64,000 nucleotides of DNA from assembly GCF_022655055.1 (NCBI RefSeq), contig NZ_CP093384.1:1922001-1986000 (forward strand). The letters run 5' to 3'. This document shows positions 8,325-16,050 of the stretch, in pieces; the stretch's first letter is position 1, and every line of letters begins with the position of its first letter. Made by a program: the position numbers and the translations under genes. This DNA is from Vagococcus sp. CY52-2. Lineage in GTDB: Bacteria > Bacillota > Bacilli > Lactobacillales > Vagococcaceae. Under the pieces are notes generated by a model. That model saw only the letters and a list, made by a program, of their open reading frames with translations, was not told where the DNA came from and did not search any database.

Positions 8325-9728
8325 CTAAACGTCTTTAGTAATATCAAAAGTCAGTTTAGATAATCCCAAACCTCTTTGAACTAAATCACCAATATGTTTC
8401 ATAGCTAAAGCATTCATTTTGTCAATATTTTTATTGTTTTGTTCTGTTAGGAATTCTTCAACGTTTGACACGTTTCCTTCTTTAAAAGCCTTGTCTGTTT
8501 CCAACACAAGATGTGTGGCTAGCGTTTTTGCAGATGTTAAGTAGTCAAAGTTCACTGAAGATAATTTATTGTAATCACGTTCTACCAACACAGCTAATGT
8601 GCGATACATCCAGTATGCTTGGTTAATATCATAGCTATCTGTTGTATCACGGTAGCTTTTTGGTGTATCTAAACTATTAGCGAAGAATGGTACATATGGG
8701 TTAAAGGCTGTCGGAGCACTATTTAACCAAATGATTGCAGCGATTTCTTCAGGTACGTTGTTTCTGATTTCTAAAATATGAGATTCAGCCGTACGGTTCA
8801 TAGAGATTGGTCTAAATACATTGCGATCGACATCACTCTCAGAATTAAATGGATCATAGATTGTTTCATCAAAGTGTGAACTTAGTACAGCAGCCACATC
8901 ATTAACTGTCAGTAAACGATTTGGTTTAAAGACAAACGGCATATCGCTACTTCTAGGATCTTCTACTTTATGACCTAAATAGTTTTGACCATACCACACA
9001 CGGGCAGTATTATATTGTCTGTCTTCTTTTGTACTTGTTCCAAAAATATGGCGGAAATTAAATCCTTCATAATCTGGGTTTAATTGATACTCATCAACAA
9101 ATTCACGAATTCCTTCAGAATACATAAAGTTTTCTGGGTCGTTAAAATTAATTTCTTCAATGATTGATTGGTTGGCAATCACAGCGCAGCAATCATCTGG
9201 CACGCGCTGAGCAACCCAATGATGACCACATGGGATTTCCATATACCACACTTCATCTTTATCACTAAAAATGATACCATTTCCTTCATGAGAACCATGT
9301 TCTTTAATCAGTTGACCTAAATAAGTCACACCATCTCTTGCTGATTCAATATATGGTAAGACCATATTAAGTAATGAATCTTCACCTAAACCAGCTGGAG
9401 TTAATGGGTCAATGGCTAAAACATCTGTATTTGAGAAAATACTTTCTGTTGAGCTCATGGCCACATTTTTTGAGTTAATTCCAGCTTCACCAAAAATCCC
9501 TAACTTACTTTCATCTAAAAATGGCACCATTGTATATTTCAATGATTTATTAGGATATTTTTCAGTAAACTTCGTCATATTACTTTTATAGATACCACTC
9601 ACATGAGCATCTTCAGCAACGGTAATAAAACGAACGGGTTGGATAGGTTCTTCAGAGTCACAGTTTCTAGCAATCAATGTTGATCCTGTTCTAGAGGCTT
9701 TTTTTCCCACAACAACGGTTGTACACAT
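8325..9728 (-). CDS. pepD: C69-family dipeptidase (first copy)
   Basis: This 467-aa enzyme is the close tandem paralogue of the gene at 6847-8247 and has the same MCTTVVVG start with Cys2 as nucleophile after Met removal. Conserved stretches include LIARNCDSEEP, GEAGINSKNVAMSSTES, HEGNGIIFSDKDEVWYMEIPCGHHW and SHILEIRNNVPEEIAAI. It lies 29 bases downstream of pepC, pointing to one transcript in which PepC trims peptides and PepD splits the resulting dipeptides. No signal peptide is present, unlike the secreted relative at 35006-36472. Confidence 0.94.
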   Translation of the reverse strand: MCTTVVVGKKASRTGSTLIARNCDSEEPIQPVRFITVAEDAHVSGIYKSNMTKFTEKYPNKSLKYTMVPFLDESKLGIFGEAGINSKNVAMSSTESIFSNTDVLAIDPLTPAGLGEDSLLNMVLPYIESARDGVTYLGQLIKEHGSHEGNGIIFSDKDEVWYMEIPCGHHWVAQRVPDDCCAVIANQSIIEEINFNDPENFMYSEGIREFVDEYQLNPDYEGFNFRHIFGTSTKEDRQYNTARVWYGQNYLGHKVEDPRSSDMPFVFKPNRLLTVNDVAAVLSSHFDETIYDPFNSESDVDRNVFRPISMNRTAESHILEIRNNVPEEIAAIIWLNSAPTAFNPYVPFFANSLDTPKSYRDTTDSYDINQAYWMYRTLAVLVERDYNKLSSVNFDYLTSAKTLATHLVLETDKAFKEGNVSNVEEFLTEQNNKNIDKMNALAMKHIGDLVQRGLGLSKLTFDITKDV

Positions 9729-9757
9729 ACTATTTCCTTCTTTCTATTAATAAACGC

Positions 9758-11089
9758 TTAGGCAATTGGATTCATAGGATTCCAAAATGGTAATTCGACA
9801 GGTTCTGTTACTAAGGCTTGTTTTAAATCTTCTGTTAGATAGTCTTTTTTCACAACGACTTCAAAGACAAATTCCTCCATCCATTTGTCATCCATCACGC
9901 AGTAACCTTGGTCACCGATTTTTTCTCCCCAACTATTTTCTACTTTCCATTTAGTTGGCATATCATCCACAAGGTTTACACCACCAATTACCATAGCATG
10001 TGTTGGTAAGCTTTCTTTGTAGTTAAAACAATCGCCTTTTGTCATTGAAAAATCCATGTTGAATAATTCTTCAAATTTATATAAATCATGAGACATGATC
10101 CCTTTTTGACGATCAAAATGTTTTAACACATCACAACCAAACCAAACTGGTTCACCAGCTTTTAGTTGTTTGATTGTGGCTTGTTTTAGCTCATCCATTT
10201 CAATGTTTAAATAACGGTTTGGTGTGCCACCTACCATGTTTCCTGATAAAGCCACTTCGTAAACTTTACCAAAAGGCATGTTTTCAGCTGGAACGTTGAT
10301 TAATCCAACATAGTCCGTTACATCAATATCAATGTAGTCAGTGTAAAGTTGTTGAGGTGTTAACCCATGGTAAGAAGTGTATTTTTTGTCTTTATCTCTG
10401 AATGTAAAGTCAATTGTTTTTGGTGGTGTCCCTAAAGCAATTGATAATAGTCGGTAAACTTCAGATAAACTTTTTTCAATGTAATCATTGATGGTGGATT
10501 CTGTCGCATTATCTTTGACAAGTTGTCTTAACTCAACAGCGTCACGTCGTAATTTGCGATTTAACATCGTATTTAATTCAGCTGATGTAACACTACAGCT
10601 AGAGTCGTTCATTTCATAAATTGGTACGACACCATATTTTTCTACTAATGAGATGATTAAGTTCCAATCGCCACCATCTTGTTGCGGTGAGTTGATTAAA
10701 AATTGAACGTCGCGACTAGAAATAGGTTCATTCGCTGTATTAAGAATATTTTGATAGAAGTAATTCGCTTTTTCTAATTTGTCATAGAAGAATAAGTAGT
10801 TTTGTGATAATTCAAAGTTTTCAATGTTGTATTGTTTTTCTAATTGGAAACGAATGACATTTAAACAAGCAAACATCCAACAGCGGCCACTTTGATTTTG
10901 ATTAGTCACTTTATGTGAGTCAATATCAATCGAAAAGTTAAAATTCGCATCATCAATTGCACGAATATTTTCAGATGCTTTAAAAATACCGTTTGTTGTA
11001 GCTGCTGTTTGGGCGATTTCATTTGCTCTGTCACCTGTAAAAAGTTCTTGCATATGATTAATTTGATCAAAAGTTAATTCGTTTGTCAT
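9758..11089 (-). CDS. pepC: Aminopeptidase C (bleomycin-hydrolase family)
   Basis: PepC is a cytoplasmic C1B cysteine aminopeptidase, usually a hexamer, that removes N-terminal residues from oligopeptides. From the ATG at 11089 (GGAG nine bases upstream) the protein has 443 aa. The papain-like triad is Cys70 in QSGRCWMFA, His364 in LPTHAMVIGG and Asn385 in VENSWGEK, with the oxyanion Gln in TNQNQSG. The C-terminus NPMNPIA is like the self-blocking tail of the family. An upstream in-frame start adding MECFI overlaps the ribosome binding site and is unlikely. It is 24 bases downstream of permease A. A dead partial copy lies at 4800-5124. Confidence 0.96.
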   Translation of the reverse strand: MTNELTFDQINHMQELFTGDRANEIAQTAATTNGIFKASENIRAIDDANFNFSIDIDSHKVTNQNQSGRCWMFACLNVIRFQLEKQYNIENFELSQNYLFFYDKLEKANYFYQNILNTANEPISSRDVQFLINSPQQDGGDWNLIISLVEKYGVVPIYEMNDSSCSVTSAELNTMLNRKLRRDAVELRQLVKDNATESTINDYIEKSLSEVYRLLSIALGTPPKTIDFTFRDKDKKYTSYHGLTPQQLYTDYIDIDVTDYVGLINVPAENMPFGKVYEVALSGNMVGGTPNRYLNIEMDELKQATIKQLKAGEPVWFGCDVLKHFDRQKGIMSHDLYKFEELFNMDFSMTKGDCFNYKESLPTHAMVIGGVNLVDDMPTKWKVENSWGEKIGDQGYCVMDDKWMEEFVFEVVVKKDYLTEDLKQALVTEPVELPFWNPMNPIA

Positions 11090-11113
11090 AATAAAACACT
11101 CCATTCAGTTAAT

Positions 11114-12532
11114 TTATTTTGTTGATGCATGAGTTGGTGCACTTTGAGTAGTGGTTGCTACTTTGTCAGCCAATTTAGTTGTTGCTTGAGCGACTTTACC
11201 TTTTGGTGCTTGTGGTGCAGATGGTGAGTCTGGTTTATTTTTGATACTTGTGTAATACATGATCAACCCAACGACAAATACACCGATGATTAGTAATAAA
11301 ACATCTAATCTAAAATTAGTTAATAAATACATTGAGATAACCAACGCAATAATTGGAATGGTATCTCCTCCCTTTAAAGAGAACCCATTATTTGGAAATT
11401 GTTTTGTATGTTTAAATTTAATCACGGCTAAAATTGATGGAACATATTGGATAAATGATGCTAACACAATGGCCGCTACTAAGAAAATATAACTAAATGA
11501 TACTAAGAAAATACTGATAATCATCGTAATAATGACCGCAATATAAGGTGCATCATTTTTATTTCTTTTACCAAAAGCTGAAGGTAAAAGGTTATGTTCT
11601 GTTGATAAAGATGCAGCTAAAACTGGTGTGTTAAATGATACGGCAAAAGCCACGCCAAAAATGGAAATAATCATACCAATGACAATCAGTACATATGCCC
11701 AATGACCAATAGAAGCGTTTAGTGCTTGAGCAATAGGAATATCAAATTTTGCAATATTTGGTCCTAAGATACCAATCGCTATTGCTTGTACTAACACATA
11801 AATAATAGTCACACTAGACATAACGGCGATTAATGCTTTTGGAATATTTTTTTCTGGGTTGTTCATTTGTCCAGCTGCTACTGGGATAAATGAAAATCCA
11901 GTGAACATGTAAAATACGACACTAAAGGCTTGACCAAAGTGACCAAAGAAGCTACCTGTTGTTTTAACACTTTCAGGAACAATAGGGGTAAAATGTGCTG
12001 TTTTAATAAAGAACACACCGACAACAAGGAAAAATACCAAAGTAGCAATTTTAATAATTGAAGACACGCTGTTGATTTTTTTAACAATACTTGTACCAAA
12101 AAGATTGATAATACTTAATAGAACTATCATACCAATTGGAAAAGCATATTTTGCAATTGGATTATCTAACACGGGATACATGCTTTTTAATGTTCGATGT
12201 AAGGCAACAGATTCTGCTGTAAATGTCAGACATCCTAAAAACCACGAAAATAAGCCAATTTGAAACCCAGTAAATTTACCAAATGCGTTATACGAATAAA
12301 GCCATGCTGCTCCTGATCCAGAAAATCGACTTGATAAATCCGCATAACATAATGCAACCATACTCACTGTTAATGCTGCAGTAAGAAGAACCAGAATACT
12401 CATTACCCCAATATTTTTATAAATTTGTTGCGGTAATAAGAACGCTCCTGACCCGACAATTGCATTGATACCTAAAAAATAAATTGATGTAAACGTCAAC
12501 TTTTTATTAGGCGTTGCTGTTTTCGCACTCAT
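11114..12532 (-). CDS. APC-superfamily amino-acid permease (permease A)
   Basis: This 472-aa protein has about 12 membrane spans. The first span holds GINAIVGSGAFLLPQQI, matching the G-[SG]-G-x-F substrate site in span 1 of APC transporters. The C-terminal 40 residues are a soluble Pro/Ala/Thr/Gln/Lys tail. It is the first gene of the permease-pepC-pepD-pepD-permease array and so lies next to its promoter. Import of amino acids, or exchange of amino acids made by the peptidases, is likely, but the substrate is not readable from sequence. Confidence 0.88.
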   Translation of the reverse strand: MSAKTATPNKKLTFTSIYFLGINAIVGSGAFLLPQQIYKNIGVMSILVLLTAALTVSMVALCYADLSSRFSGSGAAWLYSYNAFGKFTGFQIGLFSWFLGCLTFTAESVALHRTLKSMYPVLDNPIAKYAFPIGMIVLLSIINLFGTSIVKKINSVSSIIKIATLVFFLVVGVFFIKTAHFTPIVPESVKTTGSFFGHFGQAFSVVFYMFTGFSFIPVAAGQMNNPEKNIPKALIAVMSSVTIIYVLVQAIAIGILGPNIAKFDIPIAQALNASIGHWAYVLIVIGMIISIFGVAFAVSFNTPVLAASLSTEHNLLPSAFGKRNKNDAPYIAVIITMIISIFLVSFSYIFLVAAIVLASFIQYVPSILAVIKFKHTKQFPNNGFSLKGGDTIPIIALVISMYLLTNFRLDVLLLIIGVFVVGLIMYYTSIKNKPDSPSAPQAPKGKVAQATTKLADKVATTTQSAPTHASTK

Positions 12533-12596
12533 GACATATCATCTCTCCTCTTCATCCATTTCTCATGAATTCGTTTTTAATATTGCTTGTGAGTAA

Positions 12597-12625
12597 ATCA
12601 TAACTCTTTTTTTTTTTTAAAACAA
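12597..12625 (-). promoter_or_regulatory. Promoter of the permease/peptidase array with an A12 spacer run
   Basis: On the minus strand TTGTTT (12620-12625) and TATGAT (12597-12602) are 17 bases apart, and 12 of those 17 are a single run of A (T12 at 12607-12618 on the plus strand). The predicted start is about 57 bases before permease A. Gain or loss of one or two A residues would move the spacer away from its optimum. Confidence 0.6.
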
Positions 12626-12968
12626 TCTTTGATACATTAACAACAAAATAATCATATTAAATATTATTTTTAGATAAATTCAATACCTTTATGAATTAAA
12701 AGTAAATTATTTATGGATTATCTTTTATTTATTTGTAATCAGTTAGTGAATGTTACGTTCTAAATAAGAATAGAATGCTTATTTTTTTTGCCTTACTCAT
12801 TCTTTATTCATCATTTCATCATATATATTTTTTTCGTCAAAAAAATAACTAACTTATTTCAATGTTTTGTATAAAAAGGCTTTTTATATACTAATCTCAG
12901 TATCATTAGATAATTAATTCATCATAACTTTATAAACTACTCATTTTATTGCAAATAAATAGAAAAAA

Positions 12969-13102
12969 ATGAGGCTGGCCCAAAAGTAATTTATTAAGTA
13001 AAAATCACCAAACTAATAAAACAGAAATCCCATGAAATCAATATTTTAATAAATTGATTTCACGGGATTTTTTCTATTTTAAGACTTCTGGGTCAGCCTC
13101 AT
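12969..13102. repeat. 134-bp palindromic repeat element with terminal inverted repeats
   Basis: The ends ATGAGGCTGGCCCAAAAG (from 12969) and CTTCTGGGTCAGCCTCAT (to 13102) are imperfect inverted repeats, about 18 of 22 bases. Inside, AAATCCCATGAAATCAAT (13025-13042) and ATTGATTTCACGGGATTT (13053-13070) pair over 17 of 18 bases, and TTTTTCT follows. GAGGCTGG-ended elements of this kind recur in Lactobacillales intergenic regions. It may be a MITE-like or REP-like unit and may also act as a terminator. Confidence 0.7.
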
Positions 13103-13311
13103 ACCTATAATTTTATCACTTCATTAGTTTTAGCCAATGAGGTTGTATCTATGCGATACCATCATAATTAGTCGATTATATCGTTCTTTCTTTATAGATT
13201 ATAAAATAACCGAAATAGGGTGTTGATTATAATTAAAAAATATTCTCACCTTTAATGAACTGTCTTATGTCCTACTATTTCTCAGATGTCAATCTTTCAA
13301 TAAACTTTACT

Positions 13312-13339
13312 TTCACATTTGCAGGTTTAAGTGTATGAT
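13312..13339 (+). promoter_or_regulatory. mntH promoter
   Basis: TTCACA (13312-13317) and TATGAT (13334-13339) are 16 bases apart. The transcript would start near 13346, just before the AAAGGAGGGG ribosome binding site. I could not identify a clear MntR box overlapping it. Confidence 0.5.
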
Positions 13340-13369
13340 ATGTACAGAAAAAACTAAAGGAGGGGTAAA

Positions 13370-14941
13370 ATGAGTGAACCTCATAATAATCATGAACCTC
13401 ACAAACTAATGGCCCATACAAATGGACGCTCTTTAGAAGAAATAAATGGATCAGTTGAGGTGCCTGTAGGAAAAGGATTTTGGCGAACATTACTCGCCTA
13501 TTCAGGACCTGGAGCGTTAGTTGCTGTTGGGTATATGGATCCAGGTAATTGGTCAACATCCATTACAGGTGGACAAAATTTTCAGTATCTATTGATGTCT
13601 GTCATTTTGATGTCTAGTTTAGTTGCTATGCTCTTGCAATACATGGCTGCTAAGTTAGGGATTGTCACCCAAATGGATTTAGCCCAAGCGATTCGTGCTA
13701 GAACAAGTAAAAGACTGGGAATTGTCTTATGGATTTTAACTGAGTTAGCTATTATGGCCACTGATATTGCTGAAGTTATTGGAGCCGCAATTGCCTTGTA
13801 TTTACTGTTTGGTATTCCACTGCTCTATGCCGTACTTATTACTGTATTTGATGTTTTGCTATTATTGCTTTTAACAAAAATAGGGTTTAGAAAAATTGAA
13901 GCGTTAGTTGTCTGCCTAATTTTTGTCATTCTTTTTGTTTTTATTTATCAAATTGCCTTATCAAACCCATCATGGGGAGCTGTTTTTGAAGGCTTAATTC
14001 CTACTAAGGACACCTTTGCTGACTCACCAAGAATCGGAGGACAAACACCTTTAACTGGTGCACTAGGAATTATTGGGGCAACGGTTATGCCACATAATTT
14101 ATATCTGCATTCAGCGGTATCTCAAACAAGAAAAATTGACCATTCTGATGAAAATCATGTCGCTGAAGCCGTTCGTTTTTCGACTTGGGATTCAAATATT
14201 CAATTGACTATGGCATTTTTTGTCAATGCCTTACTGTTAATTATGGGGGTTGCGGTATTCAAATCAGGAACGGTTAAAGACCCGTCATTCTTTGGTTTAT
14301 ATGAAGCGTTGTCAGACCCTAATACTTTAAGTAACGGACTTCTTGTCTCTGTTGCCAAATCTGGTGTCTTATCCACTCTTTTTGCTGTCGCACTTTTAGC
14401 ATCAGGACAAAACTCTACAATTACAGGAACGTTGACTGGACAAGTCATCATGGAAGGATTTATTCATATGAAGCTTCCAACTTGGTTAAGACGTCTAGTG
14501 ACACGTTTAATTTCAGTCATTCCCGTTATTATCTGTGTCATGATGACAAGCAAAAAAGGGACATTAGAAGAACACGAAGCACTTAATAATTTAATGAATA
14601 ATTCTCAAGTCTTTTTAGCATTTGCTTTGCCTTTTTCAATGATTCCATTACTCATGATGACTAACAGTGAAGCTGAAATGGGACATCGCTTTAAAAATAA
14701 TTGGCTCGTCAAATTTTTTGGTTGGATTTCAGTTATTGCATTAACCTATCTAAATTTAACTGGACTGCCAGGACAAATGGAAGCTTTCTTTGGAGATGAA
14801 CCATCAGCTAATGAATTAACCTTAGCTCATGGTATTGCTTATACACTTATTATTGGTGTCTTACTGCTTCTTGCATGGACCATATGGGATTTATATAAAG
14901 GAAATAAACGAATTATCGAACAATCCCAAAAAAAGATTTAA
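13370..14941 (+). CDS. mntH: Nramp-family Mn2+/metal transporter
   Basis: This 523-aa proton-coupled divalent metal importer has 11 or 12 membrane spans. The metal-site motifs of the family are present: DPGN at 57-60 in span 1 and MPHN at 239-242 in span 6. The N-terminal 35 residues are soluble and His-rich (HNNHEPH), common in Lactobacillales MntH. The start is fixed by AAAGGAGGGG. It is a single-gene unit closed by a bidirectional terminator. Manganese import would fit oxidative stress from the H2O2-forming lactate oxidase encoded 8 kb away, but that link is inference. Confidence 0.96.
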   Translation: MSEPHNNHEPHKLMAHTNGRSLEEINGSVEVPVGKGFWRTLLAYSGPGALVAVGYMDPGNWSTSITGGQNFQYLLMSVILMSSLVAMLLQYMAAKLGIVTQMDLAQAIRARTSKRLGIVLWILTELAIMATDIAEVIGAAIALYLLFGIPLLYAVLITVFDVLLLLLLTKIGFRKIEALVVCLIFVILFVFIYQIALSNPSWGAVFEGLIPTKDTFADSPRIGGQTPLTGALGIIGATVMPHNLYLHSAVSQTRKIDHSDENHVAEAVRFSTWDSNIQLTMAFFVNALLLIMGVAVFKSGTVKDPSFFGLYEALSDPNTLSNGLLVSVAKSGVLSTLFAVALLASGQNSTITGTLTGQVIMEGFIHMKLPTWLRRLVTRLISVIPVIICVMMTSKKGTLEEHEALNNLMNNSQVFLAFALPFSMIPLLMMTNSEAEMGHRFKNNWLVKFFGWISVIALTYLNLTGLPGQMEAFFGDEPSANELTLAHGIAYTLIIGVLLLLAWTIWDLYKGNKRIIEQSQKKI

Positions 14942-14990
14942 TAAATACCAATTAATTTAAAAGAGAGCTCTTCCAAGTCATAAATAAAAA

Positions 14991-15025
14991 CCCCTCAGAA
15001 TGTATTTTCCACACATTCTGAGGGG
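14991..15025. terminator. Bidirectional terminator between mntH and the SDR gene
   Basis: CCCCTCAGAATGT (14991-15003) and ACATTCTGAGGGG (15013-15025) form a 13-bp perfect stem with a 9-base loop. It is flanked by A5 on the left and T6 on the right, so it serves both converging genes. Confidence 0.93.
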
Positions 15026-15032
15026 TACTTTT

Positions 15033-15896
15033 TTAACCGTTTAATACTGCTCCACCATTAACATGTAAACATTGACCACTCATGTAACTACTATCTTGGT
15101 TTGAAGCTAAAAAGACAAAACTAGGTGCTACCTCATAAGCTTCACCACAACGTTTCATCGGTGTATCTAACCCAAATTTTTCATGAGTCATGCCCTTCAT
15201 TGTAGCGGGGATAAGTGGTGTCCAAATTGGACCTGGCGCTACGCAATTTACACGGATTTTTTTCTTAATAAACTCTTCACGCACTGATAATGAACGAGTA
15301 TATCCTACAACAGCACTTTTAGTTGTTGAATAAGTCAATAAATAAGGATGTCCACGATAAGCATTGACAGACGCGTTATTTATAATAGCTGCTCCTTCAT
15401 TGAAATATGGGAAAAGGTATTTTGTAAAATACATAAAACTATAAATATTTGTCGCAAATTCACGTTGAACTTCGGCTTCCGTAATATCAACGATACTATC
15501 ACGTTCATGCTGTTCAGCAACATTATTAACTAGTATATCAATTGATTTAAACTTATCGATAAAGTAATCAACGGCTTCTTTTACAACATGTTCATGCCCA
15601 ACGTCTCCCTTGTAAAGATAAACAGTTGCACCTAATTCTTCTGCACGTTGTTTTACTTGTAACGCATCAGCAGCATTTTCATGATAGACAATTCCAATAT
15701 CTGCCCCTTCATGTGCATACGCTATAACAACAGCTGCTCCGATTCCACTATCTCCACCTGTGACAATCGCTTTTTTTCCTTTTAACTTATTCGCTGACAA
15801 GTAATTAGGATTTTCAACCAACACTTCTGTTGACACGAATTCATTACTGTCTTTTTGATGATAATCTTCTTTAGGTGTTCTTAATTTATGTTCCAA
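15033..15896 (-). CDS. Short-chain dehydrogenase/reductase (general-stress type)
   Basis: This 287-aa SDR has an N-terminal extension of about 40 residues before the Rossmann fold, as in YghA/YdaD (GSP39)-type proteins. The cofactor motif is TGGDSGIG (46-53), followed by NNVAEQ, and the catalytic residues are Ser176, Tyr189 and Lys193 in YSTTK. The C-terminus has SYMSGQCLHVNGG, typical of classical SDRs. These enzymes use NAD(P)H on unidentified aldehydes, sugars or quinones. It is monocistronic, and a 12-bp perfect palindrome lies 20 bases before the start. Confidence 0.92.
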   Translation of the reverse strand: MEHKLRTPKEDYHQKDSNEFVSTEVLVENPNYLSANKLKGKKAIVTGGDSGIGAAVVIAYAHEGADIGIVYHENAADALQVKQRAEELGATVYLYKGDVGHEHVVKEAVDYFIDKFKSIDILVNNVAEQHERDSIVDITEAEVQREFATNIYSFMYFTKYLFPYFNEGAAIINNASVNAYRGHPYLLTYSTTKSAVVGYTRSLSVREEFIKKKIRVNCVAPGPIWTPLIPATMKGMTHEKFGLDTPMKRCGEAYEVAPSFVFLASNQDSSYMSGQCLHVNGGAVLNG

Positions 15897-15916
15897 TGAT
15901 ATCTCTCCTTTTCTAA

Positions 15917-15928
15917 ACTAACGTTAGT
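15917..15928. promoter_or_regulatory. 12-bp perfect palindrome upstream of the SDR gene
   Basis: ACTAACGTTAGT is a perfect palindrome between the ribosome binding site and the probable core promoter of the SDR gene. Its size and form are typical of a TetR-family operator. No such regulator gene is adjacent, so the binding protein is unknown. Confidence 0.4.
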
Positions 15929-16050
15929 AAAAAATACACTCATTGTTTTAATATAACTACAATTTGAATACTATCATAAAAAAAGTATTTTTGTTAAATG
16001 ATAAACATCAAAAAAACAAATAATATATAAATATTACACTTAAAAACTGA

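Larger units (their letters stand above)
12533..13369. other. Long intergenic region between two divergent units
   Basis: This 837-bp AT-rich gap separates divergent permease A and mntH. It holds the array promoter (12597-12625), a palindromic repeat element (12969-13102) and the mntH promoter (13312-13339). The remaining 12626-12968 and 13103-13311 contain no frame with a start and ribosome binding site that I would call a gene. Confidence 0.7.
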
